A stretch of 64,000 nucleotides of DNA. It comes from DATBGO01 sp050011895 (GTDB taxonomy: Bacteria > Actinomycetota > Actinomycetes > Streptosporangiales > Streptosporangiaceae). The position numbers and the translations under genes were made by a program. The notes beneath the pieces are model-generated. The model searched no databases, had not been told where the DNA came from, and saw only the letters and a program-made list of their open reading frames with translations. Shown one piece after another: positions 25,808 to 34,853 of this stretch (position 1 is its first letter; the number at the start of each line of letters is the position of its first letter). Location: contig JBEKIF010000018.1 in NCBI GenBank assembly GCA_050011895.1, forward strand, positions 1 through 64,000, written 5' to 3'.

Positions 25808-26326
25808 ATGCGGGCGCGGGTGGTTCACGAGCCCGGCCTCGGTATCTACGGTTTCGGCGGCTCGGCGCACCTCACCGCGCAGATAGCGATGGCGCAGGGC
25901 GCCGCTGTGCACGTGTTCACCCGCGCGGCCGCCGCTCGTGAGCTGGCCCTCGAGCTCGGCGCCGCGTCCGCGCAGGACTCCTACGATCCGTCGCCTGAGC
26001 CGCTCGACTCGGGGATCATCTTCGCGCCGGTAGGCGAGATCGTGCCTGCCGCGCTGGCCGCTCTCGACCGCGGCGGGACGCTCGCGATAGCCGGGATATA
26101 TCTCACCGACATCCCGGCGCTCAACTACGCGGCGGACCTGTTCCAGGAGCGGACCCTGCGCAGCGTCACCTCGAACACCCGCGGCGACGCCGATGAGTTC
26201 CTGCGGCTCGCGGAGCAGCTGCGACTGCGGGTCACCGTCACCCCTTACCAGTTCTCCGCGGCGGATCAGGCGCTCGCCGATCTCGCGGCCGACCGGGTGA
26301 CCGGCGCGGCCGTGCTGTCGATCTGA
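25808..26326 (+). pseudogene. Zinc-type alcohol dehydrogenase lacking its catalytic domain (internal deletion)
   Basis: 172 residues in one open frame. The first ten residues (M-R-A-R-V-V-H-E-P-G) are the usual start of a zinc-dependent medium-chain dehydrogenase. They are joined directly to the Rossmann domain (L-G-I-Y-G-F-G-G-S-A-H-L-T-A-Q) and the normal C-terminus ending in G-A-A-V-L-S-I. About 160 residues holding the catalytic and structural zinc ligands are missing. The deletion kept the frame. The product might still fold and bind NAD(P) but cannot be a normal alcohol dehydrogenase. No strong ribosome site is visible. Confidence 0.75.
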
Positions 26327-26484
26327 TCAGGCGCCCCGGCACCCCCTCGTTTCCCTCGCGACCGGGCCCGGGCGGACAGCCGCCAGGACAGGGCAGGTCT
26401 TTGGGCCCGGCGGCAGCCGAGGAATGTCCCTACTGGCAGCGCCTGCGCACATGTGAGGCTGTCCGCATGTTCCCCGGCGCGGCC

Positions 26485-28026
26485 TCAGCCGGGGGGCATG
26501 TAGGGCCGGGCCGGCCGCCAGACGTGCTCGGGCCCGTGCGGGCGTATCGCCGCCAGCGCCCGGCGGACCGCTTCCCCAGCTGTGCCCGCTTCCCCAGCTG
26601 ACCCCGGCCCGGCTGCGTCGGCTGCGTCAGCTTCGCTGGTATCGATGACGATCGCCGCGGGCCAAGGCGCCTGCACCCTTGCCATCCGCGCCGCCACCGC
26701 CGGGCAGGCGTCGGACACGTCATCCCGCCTTCGGCTCATCCGCTGTGCGGCCAGCTCGGCGGGGGCGGTGCAGCACAGCTGCACCAGATCAGCGCTGGCC
26801 GCCTGGGCTACCGAGGCGGCGGCGCCCCGTTGCCCTGCCGATACCCACGACGCGTCAAGGATCACCGACTCGCCCATGGCCAGCAGCCGGGCGGCCCTGC
26901 TGAGCAGCTCAGCGTAGGTGCGCTCGGTCCAGTACGGCGTGTAGATCCCGGTGCCATAGCCGGCCGCCGACTGCTCTCCAGGTGAGACACCGGCCAGTTC
27001 CTTTCGGATCCGGTCACTGCCGAGCACGGTCCAGCCGAGCCGGTCGGCCAGCGCGCCGGCCAGCGCGGACTTGCCGGTGGCCGGCAGGCCGCCAATCACG
27101 ACGAGCGTGATCGCGCCAGCCCGCAAATGCCGCAGTGTCATCGCGGTGAGCTGCCGCGCCGCCGCCGCGGCGTGCGGATCGCCCTGGCCGGCCCGCACGC
27201 ACGTGACCTTCGCGCGCACGAATGCCCGGTAGGCGACGTAGTGGTGGCGCAGTGCGGTCGGCGCCGGGTCGCCCGAGAACTCTAGGTACCAGCGGGTGAA
27301 TTGCTCGGCCTGCGCAGGCTCGCCGAGCCGCTCCAGGTCCATCGCGAGAAATGCGGCGTCATCGAGGCCGTCCAGCCACCGCAGCTTGTCGTCGAATTCC
27401 AGGCAGTCGAGTATCCGCGGCCCGTCATCGAGGCAGAAGATGTCGTCGGCCAGCAGGTCGCCGTGGCCGTCGACGATGCGCCCGCCCGAGATCCGCGCGC
27501 TCAGCAGTGCCTCCCGCCCGGCCAGGAACCGCTCGGTGAGGCACTGTGCCGCATCGATGTCGCAGGCCTGGAGCACATCGGCGGCGAGCGGGCGGATCTG
27601 CTCGTAGCTAGCGCTCCAGCGGCCCCACAGCGCGCCAGCGCTGCCCTGCTCGGAGATCTCCGGCCGGCGCGGCGAAGCGGCATGCTGTGCGGCCAGCATC
27701 CGCGCCACCTGGCGCAGCGCGCCGCCGACCGGCTCCCCGCCGCCGATCAGGTCGGAAAGCCGCCGGTCGCCCGGCATCCTGCGCATCACTACCAGTGGCT
27801 CAGCGGGCGGGCCGGCCGGACCTGCGACCTCGGCGATGCCCAGGTACACATCAGGCGCGAACCGCCGGTTCAGCTCGATTTCGCGCCGGCACGCCGCGTC
27901 GCGGGCCCGGACCGTGCTGAAGTCAAGGAAGCCAAGGTTCACCGGCCTCTTCAGCTTGTAGGCCCGATCGCCCACGAAGAACACCACGGCCGAGTGGGTC
28001 TGGCGGACGTCTGCGTACGGCAGCAC
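26485..28026 (-). CDS. Rv2004c-like fusion: APH-type kinase domain plus AAA/P-loop kinase domain
   Basis: About 513 residues if started at the GTG at 28026, just after the nitroreductase stop and eight bases from AGGA; the frame is open to 28173, which would overlap that gene. The N-terminal half resembles aminoglycoside phosphotransferases (T-H-S-A-V-V-F-F-V-G-D-R-A-Y-K-L-K, then V-D-G-H-G-D-L and I-L-D-C-L-E-F). The C-terminal half has a P-loop, G-G-L-P-A-T-G-K-S. This two-domain layout is that of M. tuberculosis Rv2004c, a DosR-regulon protein of unknown substrate. It is the third gene of the leftward GAPDH operon. Small tandem duplications near 26569-26600 extend its C-terminus. Confidence 0.8.
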   Translation of the reverse strand: MLPYADVRQTHSAVVFFVGDRAYKLKRPVNLGFLDFSTVRARDAACRREIELNRRFAPDVYLGIAEVAGPAGPPAEPLVVMRRMPGDRRLSDLIGGGEPVGGALRQVARMLAAQHAASPRRPEISEQGSAGALWGRWSASYEQIRPLAADVLQACDIDAAQCLTERFLAGREALLSARISGGRIVDGHGDLLADDIFCLDDGPRILDCLEFDDKLRWLDGLDDAAFLAMDLERLGEPAQAEQFTRWYLEFSGDPAPTALRHHYVAYRAFVRAKVTCVRAGQGDPHAAAAARQLTAMTLRHLRAGAITLVVIGGLPATGKSALAGALADRLGWTVLGSDRIRKELAGVSPGEQSAAGYGTGIYTPYWTERTYAELLSRAARLLAMGESVILDASWVSAGQRGAAASVAQAASADLVQLCCTAPAELAAQRMSRRRDDVSDACPAVAARMARVQAPWPAAIVIDTSEADAADAAGPGSAGEAGTAGEAVRRALAAIRPHGPEHVWRPARPYMPPG

Positions 28027-28031
28027 TACCG

Positions 28032-29036
28032 CTAAGTCCTGCCGGGCTCGCGGGTGGCCGAGTTCGTACCCGGCCGGTCCAGGATCTCCTCGATCGGGCG
28101 CCGTGGCGTATGGACGGCCGGCGGCCCGTAACCGAGCCTGAGAATGATCTGCGGGTACTCGGGCCATGGCCACCAGCTGTCGGTGCCGTCCATGTCGTGC
28201 AGCTCCATCGGCTGGTACAGGAACGATGTCGCAACGCCGTGACGGGTGGCGGTCAGCAGCACCCGCTGAAGCGCCTGCCCCGCGCGCAGCCAGTCGGCAG
28301 GCTCGTCCCGCGCGGTAGAGAGCACGGCCAGCTGCGGCATCCGCTCGAAGCTTGCGGTCGGATGCGCGATGGTGAGCGAGGCGTACCCGAGGTCGCGAAC
28401 CGGCGCCGGGCTGCGATCCGGCTGGGCGCCGAGAGCCGCGGCGGGTATTCCGTCTGTCGGCCGGTCACCGAGCCATTTCCCCAGTTCCACCTGGTGATCG
28501 AAATCCTCGGCGAGCGTCTGGCTGGCCGCGCGCGCGATCTCAAGGACCGCAGCCGTGTCCCTGCCGCTCAGCATCCGGAGTACCGCGTACTCGAACCCGG
28601 CCTCCTGCTCGAGGTCGATGAGCACCGAGTCGGGAACGAGCCGCTCGGAGAAGGGCTCCCTGTTGGTGTGCCGCAGGCCGATCGCCTCGAACATCTCGTG
28701 CTCGGCCAGGCTCGCCGGGCGGCCCTCGGCGAGCTGCACCGTAGCCAGCAGCGTCGGCTCGCCGGGCGGATCGGGAAGCGGCCAGATCAGCGCCTTACTG
28801 CCGGCCATCCGGACCGCAAGCGTGATGTTGAACAGAGCCGCTCCGCAGCTGAGGTGCAAGGCCCGGCCATGGGGGTCGGCGACCCAGAGCATCCGGTCCG
28901 GATCGCCGTGCAGCTCGATGACGTCATCGCTGGTGACCTTGACCCGCCAGGGCTGGGTGTTGTGGATAGATGGCGCGGCTGCGGCTGCGCCGATGATCCG
29001 GCGCAGGATCCCGTCGTCTGCAAGTGGCCGGTACAA
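28032..29036 (-). CDS. Acg-family nitroreductase-like protein
   Basis: 334 residues. A-A-P-S-I-H-N-T-Q-P-W-R near the N-terminus is the FMN-binding signature of the Acg (Rv2032/Rv3127/Rv3131) group; R-H-T-N-R-E-P-F and the later P-Q-I-I-L-R-L-G-Y-G are also family features. In the characterised Acg protein the flavin is buried by a lid and NAD(P)H reduction is poor, so it may store flavin and not reduce nitro-compounds. Acg-type genes are classic DosR targets. It sits between GAPDH (52 bp upstream) and the Rv2004c-like gene. Confidence 0.85.
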   Translation of the reverse strand: MYRPLADDGILRRIIGAAAAAPSIHNTQPWRVKVTSDDVIELHGDPDRMLWVADPHGRALHLSCGAALFNITLAVRMAGSKALIWPLPDPPGEPTLLATVQLAEGRPASLAEHEMFEAIGLRHTNREPFSERLVPDSVLIDLEQEAGFEYAVLRMLSGRDTAAVLEIARAASQTLAEDFDHQVELGKWLGDRPTDGIPAAALGAQPDRSPAPVRDLGYASLTIAHPTASFERMPQLAVLSTARDEPADWLRAGQALQRVLLTATRHGVATSFLYQPMELHDMDGTDSWWPWPEYPQIILRLGYGPPAVHTPRRPIEEILDRPGTNSATREPGRT

Positions 29037-29088
29037 GCCAGCACCTCCTGAAGTTGCTGACCCGCCCGGGGCGGGGCGGGTCAGCGGT

Positions 29089-30093
29089 CTATAGCTGCGC
29101 GCCGACGATCGCGGTGAGGTCGGCGAGACGGCACGTGTAGCCCCATTCGTTGTCGTACCACCCGAAGATCTTGGCCAGGCTGCCCGATGCCTGGGTCAGG
29201 CCGGAGTCGAAGACGCACGACGCGGGGTCCCCCACGATGTCCCGGGAGACCAGCGGATCGGTGCTGTATCGCAGGATGCCGGCCAGCGGGCCGACCGCAC
29301 CGGCCCGCTCGAAGGCACTATTCAGCTCTTCGGCGGTCACGTCCCTGCCGAGCACCGCGGTCAGGTCAGTCAGGGACCCGTCAGGCACCGGCACCCGCAG
29401 CGCTACCCCGTCCAGCCGGCCAGCCAGCTCGGCGATCACCGCGCCGGTGGTACGGGCCGCCCCGGTCGTGGTCGGCACGATGCTGATTGCGGCGCTGCGG
29501 GCACGGCGCAGGTCCTTATGCGGAGCATCGAGCAGCATCTGGTCGCCTGTGTACGCGTGCACGGTCGTCATGAGCCCCCTCACCAGGCCGAAGCTATCAT
29601 TCAGCACCTTGGCCATGGGGGCCACGCAGTTGGTGGTGCAGGATGCATTCGAGATCACGTCGTGCCGCCGCGGGTCGTAGTCACCGTCGTTGACGCCGAC
29701 GACCACCGTGAGGTCCGGGTTCTTGCCCGGAGCCGAGATCAGCACCTTGCGGGCGCCGCCCTTCAGGTGGATCGCCGCGTCGTCCCTGGAGCCGAACCGT
29801 CCGGTGGACTCGATCACGATGTCCGCGCCGAGCAGGCCCCAGTCGATCCCGGCGGGATCCTGGCACGACGAGACCGCGATCGGCTTCCCGTCGACGATGA
29901 TCGAATCGCCCGCGTACTCGACGGTCGCGGTCATCCGGCCGTAGGTCGAGTCGAAGTCCAGCAGGTGCGCGAGCGCGCGCGCGTCCGTGATGTCGTTGAT
30001 CGCGACGACCTCGATGTCGCCGCGCTCTACGGACCGTCGCACGAAGGTGCGGCCGATCCTGCCGAAGCCGTTGATCCCTACTCGGGTGGTCAT
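29089..30093 (-). CDS. gap: Glyceraldehyde-3-phosphate dehydrogenase (type I)
   Basis: 334 residues, normal length. The Rossmann start G-I-N-G-F-G-R-I-G-R, the catalytic-cysteine motif S-N-A-S-C-T-T-N-C and the end W-Y-D-N-E-W-G-Y are intact. AGGAGGG lies eight bases before the ATG. It oxidises glyceraldehyde 3-phosphate to 1,3-bisphosphoglycerate with NAD(P)+. It is not linked to pgk/tpi here. It leads an operon with two DosR-regulon-type genes, which suggests a hypoxia-specific extra copy. Confidence 0.93.
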   Translation of the reverse strand: MTTRVGINGFGRIGRTFVRRSVERGDIEVVAINDITDARALAHLLDFDSTYGRMTATVEYAGDSIIVDGKPIAVSSCQDPAGIDWGLLGADIVIESTGRFGSRDDAAIHLKGGARKVLISAPGKNPDLTVVVGVNDGDYDPRRHDVISNASCTTNCVAPMAKVLNDSFGLVRGLMTTVHAYTGDQMLLDAPHKDLRRARSAAISIVPTTTGAARTTGAVIAELAGRLDGVALRVPVPDGSLTDLTAVLGRDVTAEELNSAFERAGAVGPLAGILRYSTDPLVSRDIVGDPASCVFDSGLTQASGSLAKIFGWYDNEWGYTCRLADLTAIVGAQL

Positions 30094-30534
30094 GTGCTAT
30101 CCCTCCTGGGCTGCCGGGCTGGCACCCGCGGGCTGTGCGGCCGGGCTGGGCTGCCGGGCTGGCACCCGGGGCGGTTGCGCGGTCACCTGACCACGATCGC
30201 TACCGGCCGCCGCCGGGGGCCACGGGCATTGGGCACCAGCTGCCGGGCCCTTCGGCCCTGCCGGCAGGCCGGCTGGCACGATCAGCTGGGAACGGGACCC
30301 GCGAGGGGACGGAGGGCCAGCTGGAATGTCCCGTTATACCGGGACCTGCGCCTGCATCACCTACAGCGAGCTGCTCGGGCAGGTGGGGCGCTCGGCGTGG
30401 ATCCGGGCGTGCCTGGTGCGCTCCGCCAGGTGCCGCGTCCCGGAAAGCTGACCGGAACCGCAGGGCCCCGGGCCCGGCTGTCGGCCGGCCCGGGACCCTG
30501 CCGTTCGGGCGAGGTGCGCGCGTGCGGGTGGGTA
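30094..30534. promoter_or_regulatory. Long GAPDH leader region with a repeat and a palindrome
   Basis: 441 bp without a supported gene. CTGGGCTGCCGGGCTGGCAC plus CCG (23 bp) is present at 30106-30128 and again at 30146-30168, 40 bp apart. GTCCCG-TTATAC-CGGGAC (30328-30345) is a perfect 6+6 palindrome made of outward-facing DosR-type half-sites. GGGCCCTTCGGCCC (30245-30258) fits the DosR-like consensus at only 11 of 14. The GAPDH-operon promoter should be here. Confidence 0.4.
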
Positions 30535-30969
30535 CTAGCGGGACGGAACGACCACGACCGGGCAGGTCGCGTGATGCACGACCTGGCTGCTGACCGACCC
30601 GAGCAGGAGCGACGCGAAGCCGCCGCCGCCCCGCGCGCCGACAACGATCAGATCGGCGTCCTTGGATGCGTTGATCAGTTCCTGGGCCGCCAGCCCGCTG
30701 ATCGCGCGCACCGTCACCGAAGCTGGTTTCGATTCGCCGAGTCCCTCCGCTGACTTGGCCGCCGCCGCCTCGGCCGCCTCCTTTGCCTTCTGCCGGTCGG
30801 CCTCATCTTCGGGCACGGTCATCTTGTGGCCCGTCCAATGGTTGGAAGCGACCTCATGAACGGCTAGGACGGTCAGCGCCGCATGCCGGATCCCTGCTTC
30901 TTTCACAGCCCAATCAAGCGCAGGCTGTGCGTGGTGGGAGCCGTCCACGCCTACCGTAATTCCAGGCAT
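30535..30969 (-). CDS. Universal stress protein
   Basis: 144 residues from the ATG at 30969, eight bases after AGGAG; the GTG at 30978 overlaps that site and is less likely. V-G-V-D-G-S-H-H opens the domain, and G-A-R-G, nine residues, G-S-V-S gives the full ATP-binding pattern. A lysine/alanine-rich helix (residues ~60-75) is inserted mid-domain. It is divergent from the hydrogenase large-subunit gene and shares with it a gap containing a DosR-like box at 31077. Confidence 0.9.
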   Translation of the reverse strand: MPGITVGVDGSHHAQPALDWAVKEAGIRHAALTVLAVHEVASNHWTGHKMTVPEDEADRQKAKEAAEAAAAKSAEGLGESKPASVTVRAISGLAAQELINASKDADLIVVGARGGGGFASLLLGSVSSQVVHHATCPVVVVPSR

Positions 30970-31076
30970 CGCCCTCACTCCTTCTGACAGGGCCGCCGCC
31001 GGCGGCCCGGGAATATCCAGACACAGTATTGCGGTGGTGAGCAGGGTAAACCAGAGGCATTGGGGTAGCTCGCGGC

Positions 31077-31090
31077 GGGTCGTTGGTCCC
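31077..31090. promoter_or_regulatory. DosR-like box between Usp and hydrogenase large subunit
   Basis: GGGTCGTTGGTCCC matches 12 of 14 positions. It lies 107 bp from the Usp start and 96 bp from the hydrogenase start, so it could serve both directions. Confidence 0.5.
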
Positions 31091-31186
31091 CGGCCACGAC
31101 TGGCTTGCCGCCGGCCCGCCGATCAGGGAAGGTCGGTACATGAACAAGCTACAGCGGGCAGGCATGCGGGCCGGGCGGGGCCCGGG

Positions 31187-32488
31187 ATGACCCATCGAGG
31201 CGACCGCACCCTGCAGGCCAAGGGGCTGGCCAGGGTCGAGGGCGAAGGCTCGATGTACGTACGGGTCAGTGACGGCCTGGTCGAGGAGGTGCGCCTCGAC
31301 ATCTACGAGCCGCCGCGCTTCTTCGAAGCATTCCTGGCTGGCCGCTCTTATACAGAGCCGCCGGACATCACCGCCCGAATATGCGGAATATGCCCGGTCG
31401 CCTACCAGACCAGCGCGTGCCAGGCCATTGAGGATGCCTGCGGGGTGACCCTCGACGGCGCCTTGGCTGAGCTGCGCCGGCTGATGTATTGCGGGGAATG
31501 GATCGGCAGCCACGCGCTGCACATTTACCTGCTGCACGCGCCCGACTTCCTGGGTTATCCGGGCGCCATCGAGCTTGCCCGCGACCATCGGGACATCGTG
31601 GAGCGCGGCCTGGCCCTCCGGCGGGCCGGAAACGCCCTGATGGAGCAGCTGGGCGGGCGGGCCGTCCATCCGGTCAACGTCCGGGTCGGCGGCTTCTACC
31701 AGGTGCCGACGGCCAGCGAGCTTGCCCCGGTTGCCGGCGAGCTGCGGGCCGCGCTCGCGGGCGCGCTAGACACGGTCCAGTGGGTGGCCGGTTTCGCTTT
31801 CCCCGAGTTCAGCTGCGACCACGAGCTCCTCTCGCTGCAGCAGCCCGGCAGCTACCCGATCGAGCGGGGCACCCTCGTCAGCACCGGCGGGCTGGCCTTC
31901 GCCGCGGCCGACTTCGAGCAGCACGTGACCGAGGAGCAGGTGCCGCACTCCACCGCGCTGCATGCCAGGCTGGCCTCTCACGACCGTCCTTACCTAACCG
32001 GGCCGCTGGCCAGGTACACGCTCAATTCAGGCTGGCTGCCGCCGCTCGCCGCTGAGGCCGCCCGGGCGGCCGGGCTCGGTCCCGAGTGCCGTAACCCGTT
32101 CCGCAGCATCGTGGTGCGCGCAGTCGAGACCGTCTGCGCAATCGAGGAGGCGCTGGCCATCATCGCGGCATACCAGCCGCCTGCCCGGCCATTCACGCCA
32201 GTGACCGCGCGGGCTGGCATCGGATACGGGGTATCCGAGGCGCCCCGCGGGGTCTTGTACCACCGGTACGAGCTCGATGACGAAGGCACCGTGCTCTCGG
32301 CGCGTATCGTGCCGCCCACGTCCCAGAATCAGCGGGCTATCGAGGCTGACCTGCGCAGTTTTGTGCAAGCGCGGATCGAGCTTGACGACCAGCAGCTGAC
32401 CGCGCAGTGTGAGCAGGCGATCCGCAACTACGATCCGTGCATCTCCTGCGCCACCCACTTCCTTCAGCTCGCGGTGGACCGGGGATGA
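31187..32488 (+). CDS. [NiFe] hydrogenase large (alpha) subunit, group 3b-like
   Basis: 433 residues from ATG 31187; the frame is open from 31034 but homology starts near here. The four nickel-ligating cysteines are present: R-I-C-G-I-C-P-V near residue 65 and D-P-C-I-S-C-A-T-H near residue 415. The second motif (S-C-A-T-H rather than V-C-x-x-H) points to the NAD(P)-linked group 3 enzymes. A short C-terminal tail (F-L-Q-L-A-V-D-R-G) after the histidine would be removed by the protease encoded next. It is separated from its partner subunits, which are on the opposite strand at 34041-37281. A DosR-like box lies 96 bp upstream. Confidence 0.88.
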   Translation: MTHRGDRTLQAKGLARVEGEGSMYVRVSDGLVEEVRLDIYEPPRFFEAFLAGRSYTEPPDITARICGICPVAYQTSACQAIEDACGVTLDGALAELRRLMYCGEWIGSHALHIYLLHAPDFLGYPGAIELARDHRDIVERGLALRRAGNALMEQLGGRAVHPVNVRVGGFYQVPTASELAPVAGELRAALAGALDTVQWVAGFAFPEFSCDHELLSLQQPGSYPIERGTLVSTGGLAFAAADFEQHVTEEQVPHSTALHARLASHDRPYLTGPLARYTLNSGWLPPLAAEAARAAGLGPECRNPFRSIVVRAVETVCAIEEALAIIAAYQPPARPFTPVTARAGIGYGVSEAPRGVLYHRYELDDEGTVLSARIVPPTSQNQRAIEADLRSFVQARIELDDQQLTAQCEQAIRNYDPCISCATHFLQLAVDRG

Positions 32489-32997
32489 CCGGGCCTGGTG
32501 CGGCCGAATCGGGGCGGCCCGGGCCGAAGGCGGACGGCCACCCGCGGGTGGCCGTCATCGGGGTCGGCAATGAGTTCAGGCGCGATGACGGCATCGGGCC
32601 GGCGGTGGTGGCCTGGCTTCGCGGCCGGGTGCCTGGCACGGTGGACCTGCTGGTCAGTGACGGCGACCCGGCCAGGCTGATCGAGGCATGGTCGGGCGCG
32701 GATCTCGCCGTGGTGGTGGATGCGGTGCGCGCGTCCCCGGCCGTCCCCGGCCGCCTGCACCGGCTTATCCTGGGCGAAGGGAACCCAGCGGAGCCCTATC
32801 CGGTCAGCTCGCATGGCCTCGGCCTGGGCGAGGCGGTCGGGCTGGCCCAGGCACTCGGCCGGCTGCCGGGCCGGCTGATCGTGCACGCCGTGGAGGCGGC
32901 GGACCTGAGCACCGGCACCGGCCTGTCGCCGGCGGTTGCGGCTGCGGCCGATGCACTCGCCGCTGCCGTCCTTGCCGACGTATCAGCCGGGACCTGA
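32485..32997 (+). CDS. Hydrogenase maturation protease (HyaD/HybD/HycI family)
   Basis: 170 residues starting at the ATG that overlaps the large-subunit stop (ATGA). V-I-G-V-G-N-E-F-R-R-D-D-G-I-G is the nickel-sensing metal motif of the family, and V-V-V-D-A-V-R-A and S-S-H-G-L-G supply the other ligands. It removes the C-terminal peptide of the large subunit after nickel insertion. The tight overlap with that gene supports a dedicated pair. No hyp genes for the Fe(CN)2CO or nickel insertion steps are in the window. Confidence 0.88.
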   Translation: MTGPGAAESGRPGPKADGHPRVAVIGVGNEFRRDDGIGPAVVAWLRGRVPGTVDLLVSDGDPARLIEAWSGADLAVVVDAVRASPAVPGRLHRLILGEGNPAEPYPVSSHGLGLGEAVGLAQALGRLPGRLIVHAVEAADLSTGTGLSPAVAAAADALAAAVLADVSAGT

Positions 32998-33122
32998 TCT
33001 TCCGGCCCGGACCGGGCCGGAAGTCCCACGGCGACGACCCGATGGCCCCTGCAACGCTGGGCTGCGATCTGATCGACTGAGATAGGCGCTGATACCTGGG
33101 ACGCAAGCAGCAGGGAGCAAAC

Positions 33123-34013
33123 ATGAGCCGTCGTGATGAACATTTCGATGCCATGCTCCGGCACCTGGGAGCCACCTACTACCAGACGCTGTACGGTCAC
33201 GCGACCGCTGCGGATGTGGCCAAGGCGGTCGAGTCTGTCACGGCGGAAGAGGAGTCGGATGGCACCGGCCAGCCGTCGGCGCCCGGCAGCCGCGCGGCCG
33301 CCGGCGGCACCGCTCATGCGTCGCCGCGCAGCCCGCGCAGCGGCCGGTGGCGGGTCCGCGACGTCATGATGACGGAGGTCGTGACCGCCCACAAGGAAGA
33401 TACGTATAAGCGGATCGCGAGCCTGATGAGCGAGCACAAGCTGAGCGCGATACCGGTGCTCGGCAGAGACAGGCAGGTGCTCGGCATCGTCTCGGAGGCC
33501 GATCTGATCCGCAAGCAGGAGCGCCATTACGGGCGGCTGGGAACGGGCATGCGCGGGCGCACCAGGCACGAGCGCGCCCAGGCGGAAGGCCGGAGCGTGG
33601 CCGAGCTGATGACCTCGCCTGCGGTCACCATTCACCCCGACGCCCCGATCGGGGCGGCGGCCAGGCTGATGAACGGGCATCACATCAAGCTGCTGCCGGT
33701 CATTGACCCGGCAGGGAAACTGATCGGCGTCGTGACCCGGGGCCACCTGCTGACTGTGTTCCTGCGGCCAGACAGCGAGATTGCCGCCGAGGTGCGTGCC
33801 GTGCTCAGCAATGTCCTGCTTGACGACGCTGGCGCGGTGACGGTAACGGCGCACGACGCTGCCATCACCCTGTCCGGCACGTTGCCGCCCGACCTGATCC
33901 CGGCGGCGGTCCGACTGGCTGGTGACGTGGACGGCGTGGTGACCGTGGTCAGCAAGCTGACCGCCAGCGAGGCCGGGAGCAGCGAGGCCGGGAGCAGCGA
34001 GGCCGGGAGCTAA
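33123..34013 (+). CDS. CBS-domain protein with C-terminal BON domain
   Basis: 296 residues. A linker rich in serine, glycine and alanine (~45-75) precedes two CBS domains (V-R-D-V-M-M-T-E-V-V-T-A and V-A-E-L-M-T-S-P-A-V-T-I-H-P), then a BON domain (~220-285). The DosR-regulon protein Hrp1 (Rv2626c) is a tandem CBS protein; this one adds BON, which often binds lipids or membranes. CBS pairs usually sense adenine nucleotides. It is the third gene of the rightward hydrogenase unit, ending 28 bp from the convergent small-subunit gene. The C-terminus is a 15-bp DNA repeat giving E-A-G-S-S copies. Confidence 0.85.
   Translation: MSRRDEHFDAMLRHLGATYYQTLYGHATAADVAKAVESVTAEEESDGTGQPSAPGSRAAAGGTAHASPRSPRSGRWRVRDVMMTEVVTAHKEDTYKRIASLMSEHKLSAIPVLGRDRQVLGIVSEADLIRKQERHYGRLGTGMRGRTRHERAQAEGRSVAELMTSPAVTIHPDAPIGAAARLMNGHHIKLLPVIDPAGKLIGVVTRGHLLTVFLRPDSEIAAEVRAVLSNVLLDDAGAVTVTAHDAAITLSGTLPPDLIPAAVRLAGDVDGVVTVVSKLTASEAGSSEAGSSEAGS
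33966..34010. repeat. 15-bp tandem repeat, three perfect copies at a gene end
   Basis: AGCGAGGCCGGGAGC is repeated at 33966, 33981 and 33996 and is followed directly by the TAA stop. It encodes S-E-A-G-S three times. Confidence 0.95.
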
Positions 34014-34040
34014 GCCACACCGCCGAGGCGGCCGCCCGGG

Positions 34041-34853
34041 TTAGCCGGGCTCGTCCGCCGGATCAGCTGCCCGGCCGGCTTCCTGGGCGACGGCCTGCTC
34101 GCGTGCCTTGGTGAACTCCGGCGTCCCAGCGTTGAAGGTCGCGAACACCCGGTCCACGCCGACCGGCGTCAGGCCAAGCATGCGCAGCGTGGGGATGAGG
34201 GCGGCGGTGTTCGGCTCCGCGACGGGACCGAAGCAGCCATAGCAGCCCCGGCCGTAGGCCGGGCAGATGGCACCGCACCCGGCCTGGGTCACCGGGCCGA
34301 GACAGGGCGTCCCGTGCGCGACCATGACACAGGCGGTTCCGCGTTTCTTGCACTCATAGCAGACACTGTGCCTCGGGATGCGCGGTCTGCGGCCCACCAG
34401 CAGTGCCGAAACCAGCTCGAGCAGCTGCCTCTTGTCGATCGGGCAGCCACGCAGCTCGAAGTCGACCGTGACGTGGTCGGCGATCGGCGTCGAGGTCGCG
34501 AGCGTCGCTATGTACTCAGGCCGCGCGTAGACGGCCGCGGCGAAGTCCGCCACATCGGCGAAGTTGCGCAGCGCCTGGACACCGCCTGAGGTGGCGCAGG
34601 CCCCGATCGTGATCAGCATCCGCGACTGATCGCGGATCCGCAGGATCCGCCACGCGTCATCCGGCGTGGTGACGGAACCTTCCACCAGCGAAACATCGTA
34701 GGGCCCGGCAACGTCAGCGCTCGACGCCTCGGTGAAATGGGCGATATCCACCTCGCTCGCCAGGGTGAGCAGCTCGTCATGGCAGTCGAGCAAGGTGAGC
34801 TGGCAGCCGTCGCAGGAGGCGAACTTCCATACCGCGAGCTTGGGGCGGGGCAT
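34041..34853 (-). CDS. [NiFe] hydrogenase small (delta) subunit, group 3b-like
   Basis: 270 residues. The proximal-cluster motif S-C-D-G-C-Q-L-T near residue 13, G-A-C-A-T-S-G-G near residue 95 and G-C-P-I-D-K are present. The C-terminal half has further cysteines (C-Y-E-C-K-K-R-G, C-L-G-P-V-T-Q-A-G-C-G-A-I-C, G-C-Y-G-C-F-G) for the other iron-sulfur clusters. There is no Tat signal, so it is cytoplasmic, as expected for group 3. It abuts the gamma-subunit gene (34854) and is last in the leftward operon, convergent with the CBS gene. Confidence 0.88.
   Translation of the reverse strand: MPRPKLAVWKFASCDGCQLTLLDCHDELLTLASEVDIAHFTEASSADVAGPYDVSLVEGSVTTPDDAWRILRIRDQSRMLITIGACATSGGVQALRNFADVADFAAAVYARPEYIATLATSTPIADHVTVDFELRGCPIDKRQLLELVSALLVGRRPRIPRHSVCYECKKRGTACVMVAHGTPCLGPVTQAGCGAICPAYGRGCYGCFGPVAEPNTAALIPTLRMLGLTPVGVDRVFATFNAGTPEFTKAREQAVAQEAGRAADPADEPG

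Noticed and set aside
26394..26440. DosR box candidates AGGTCTTTGGGCCC and the GTCCC at 26425
   Set aside because: Too many mismatches, and the region lies between two gene 3' ends.
30245..30258. DosR box candidate GGGCCCTTCGGCCC in the GAPDH leader
   Set aside because: Only 11 of 14 and made of bases expected by chance in such GC-rich sequence.
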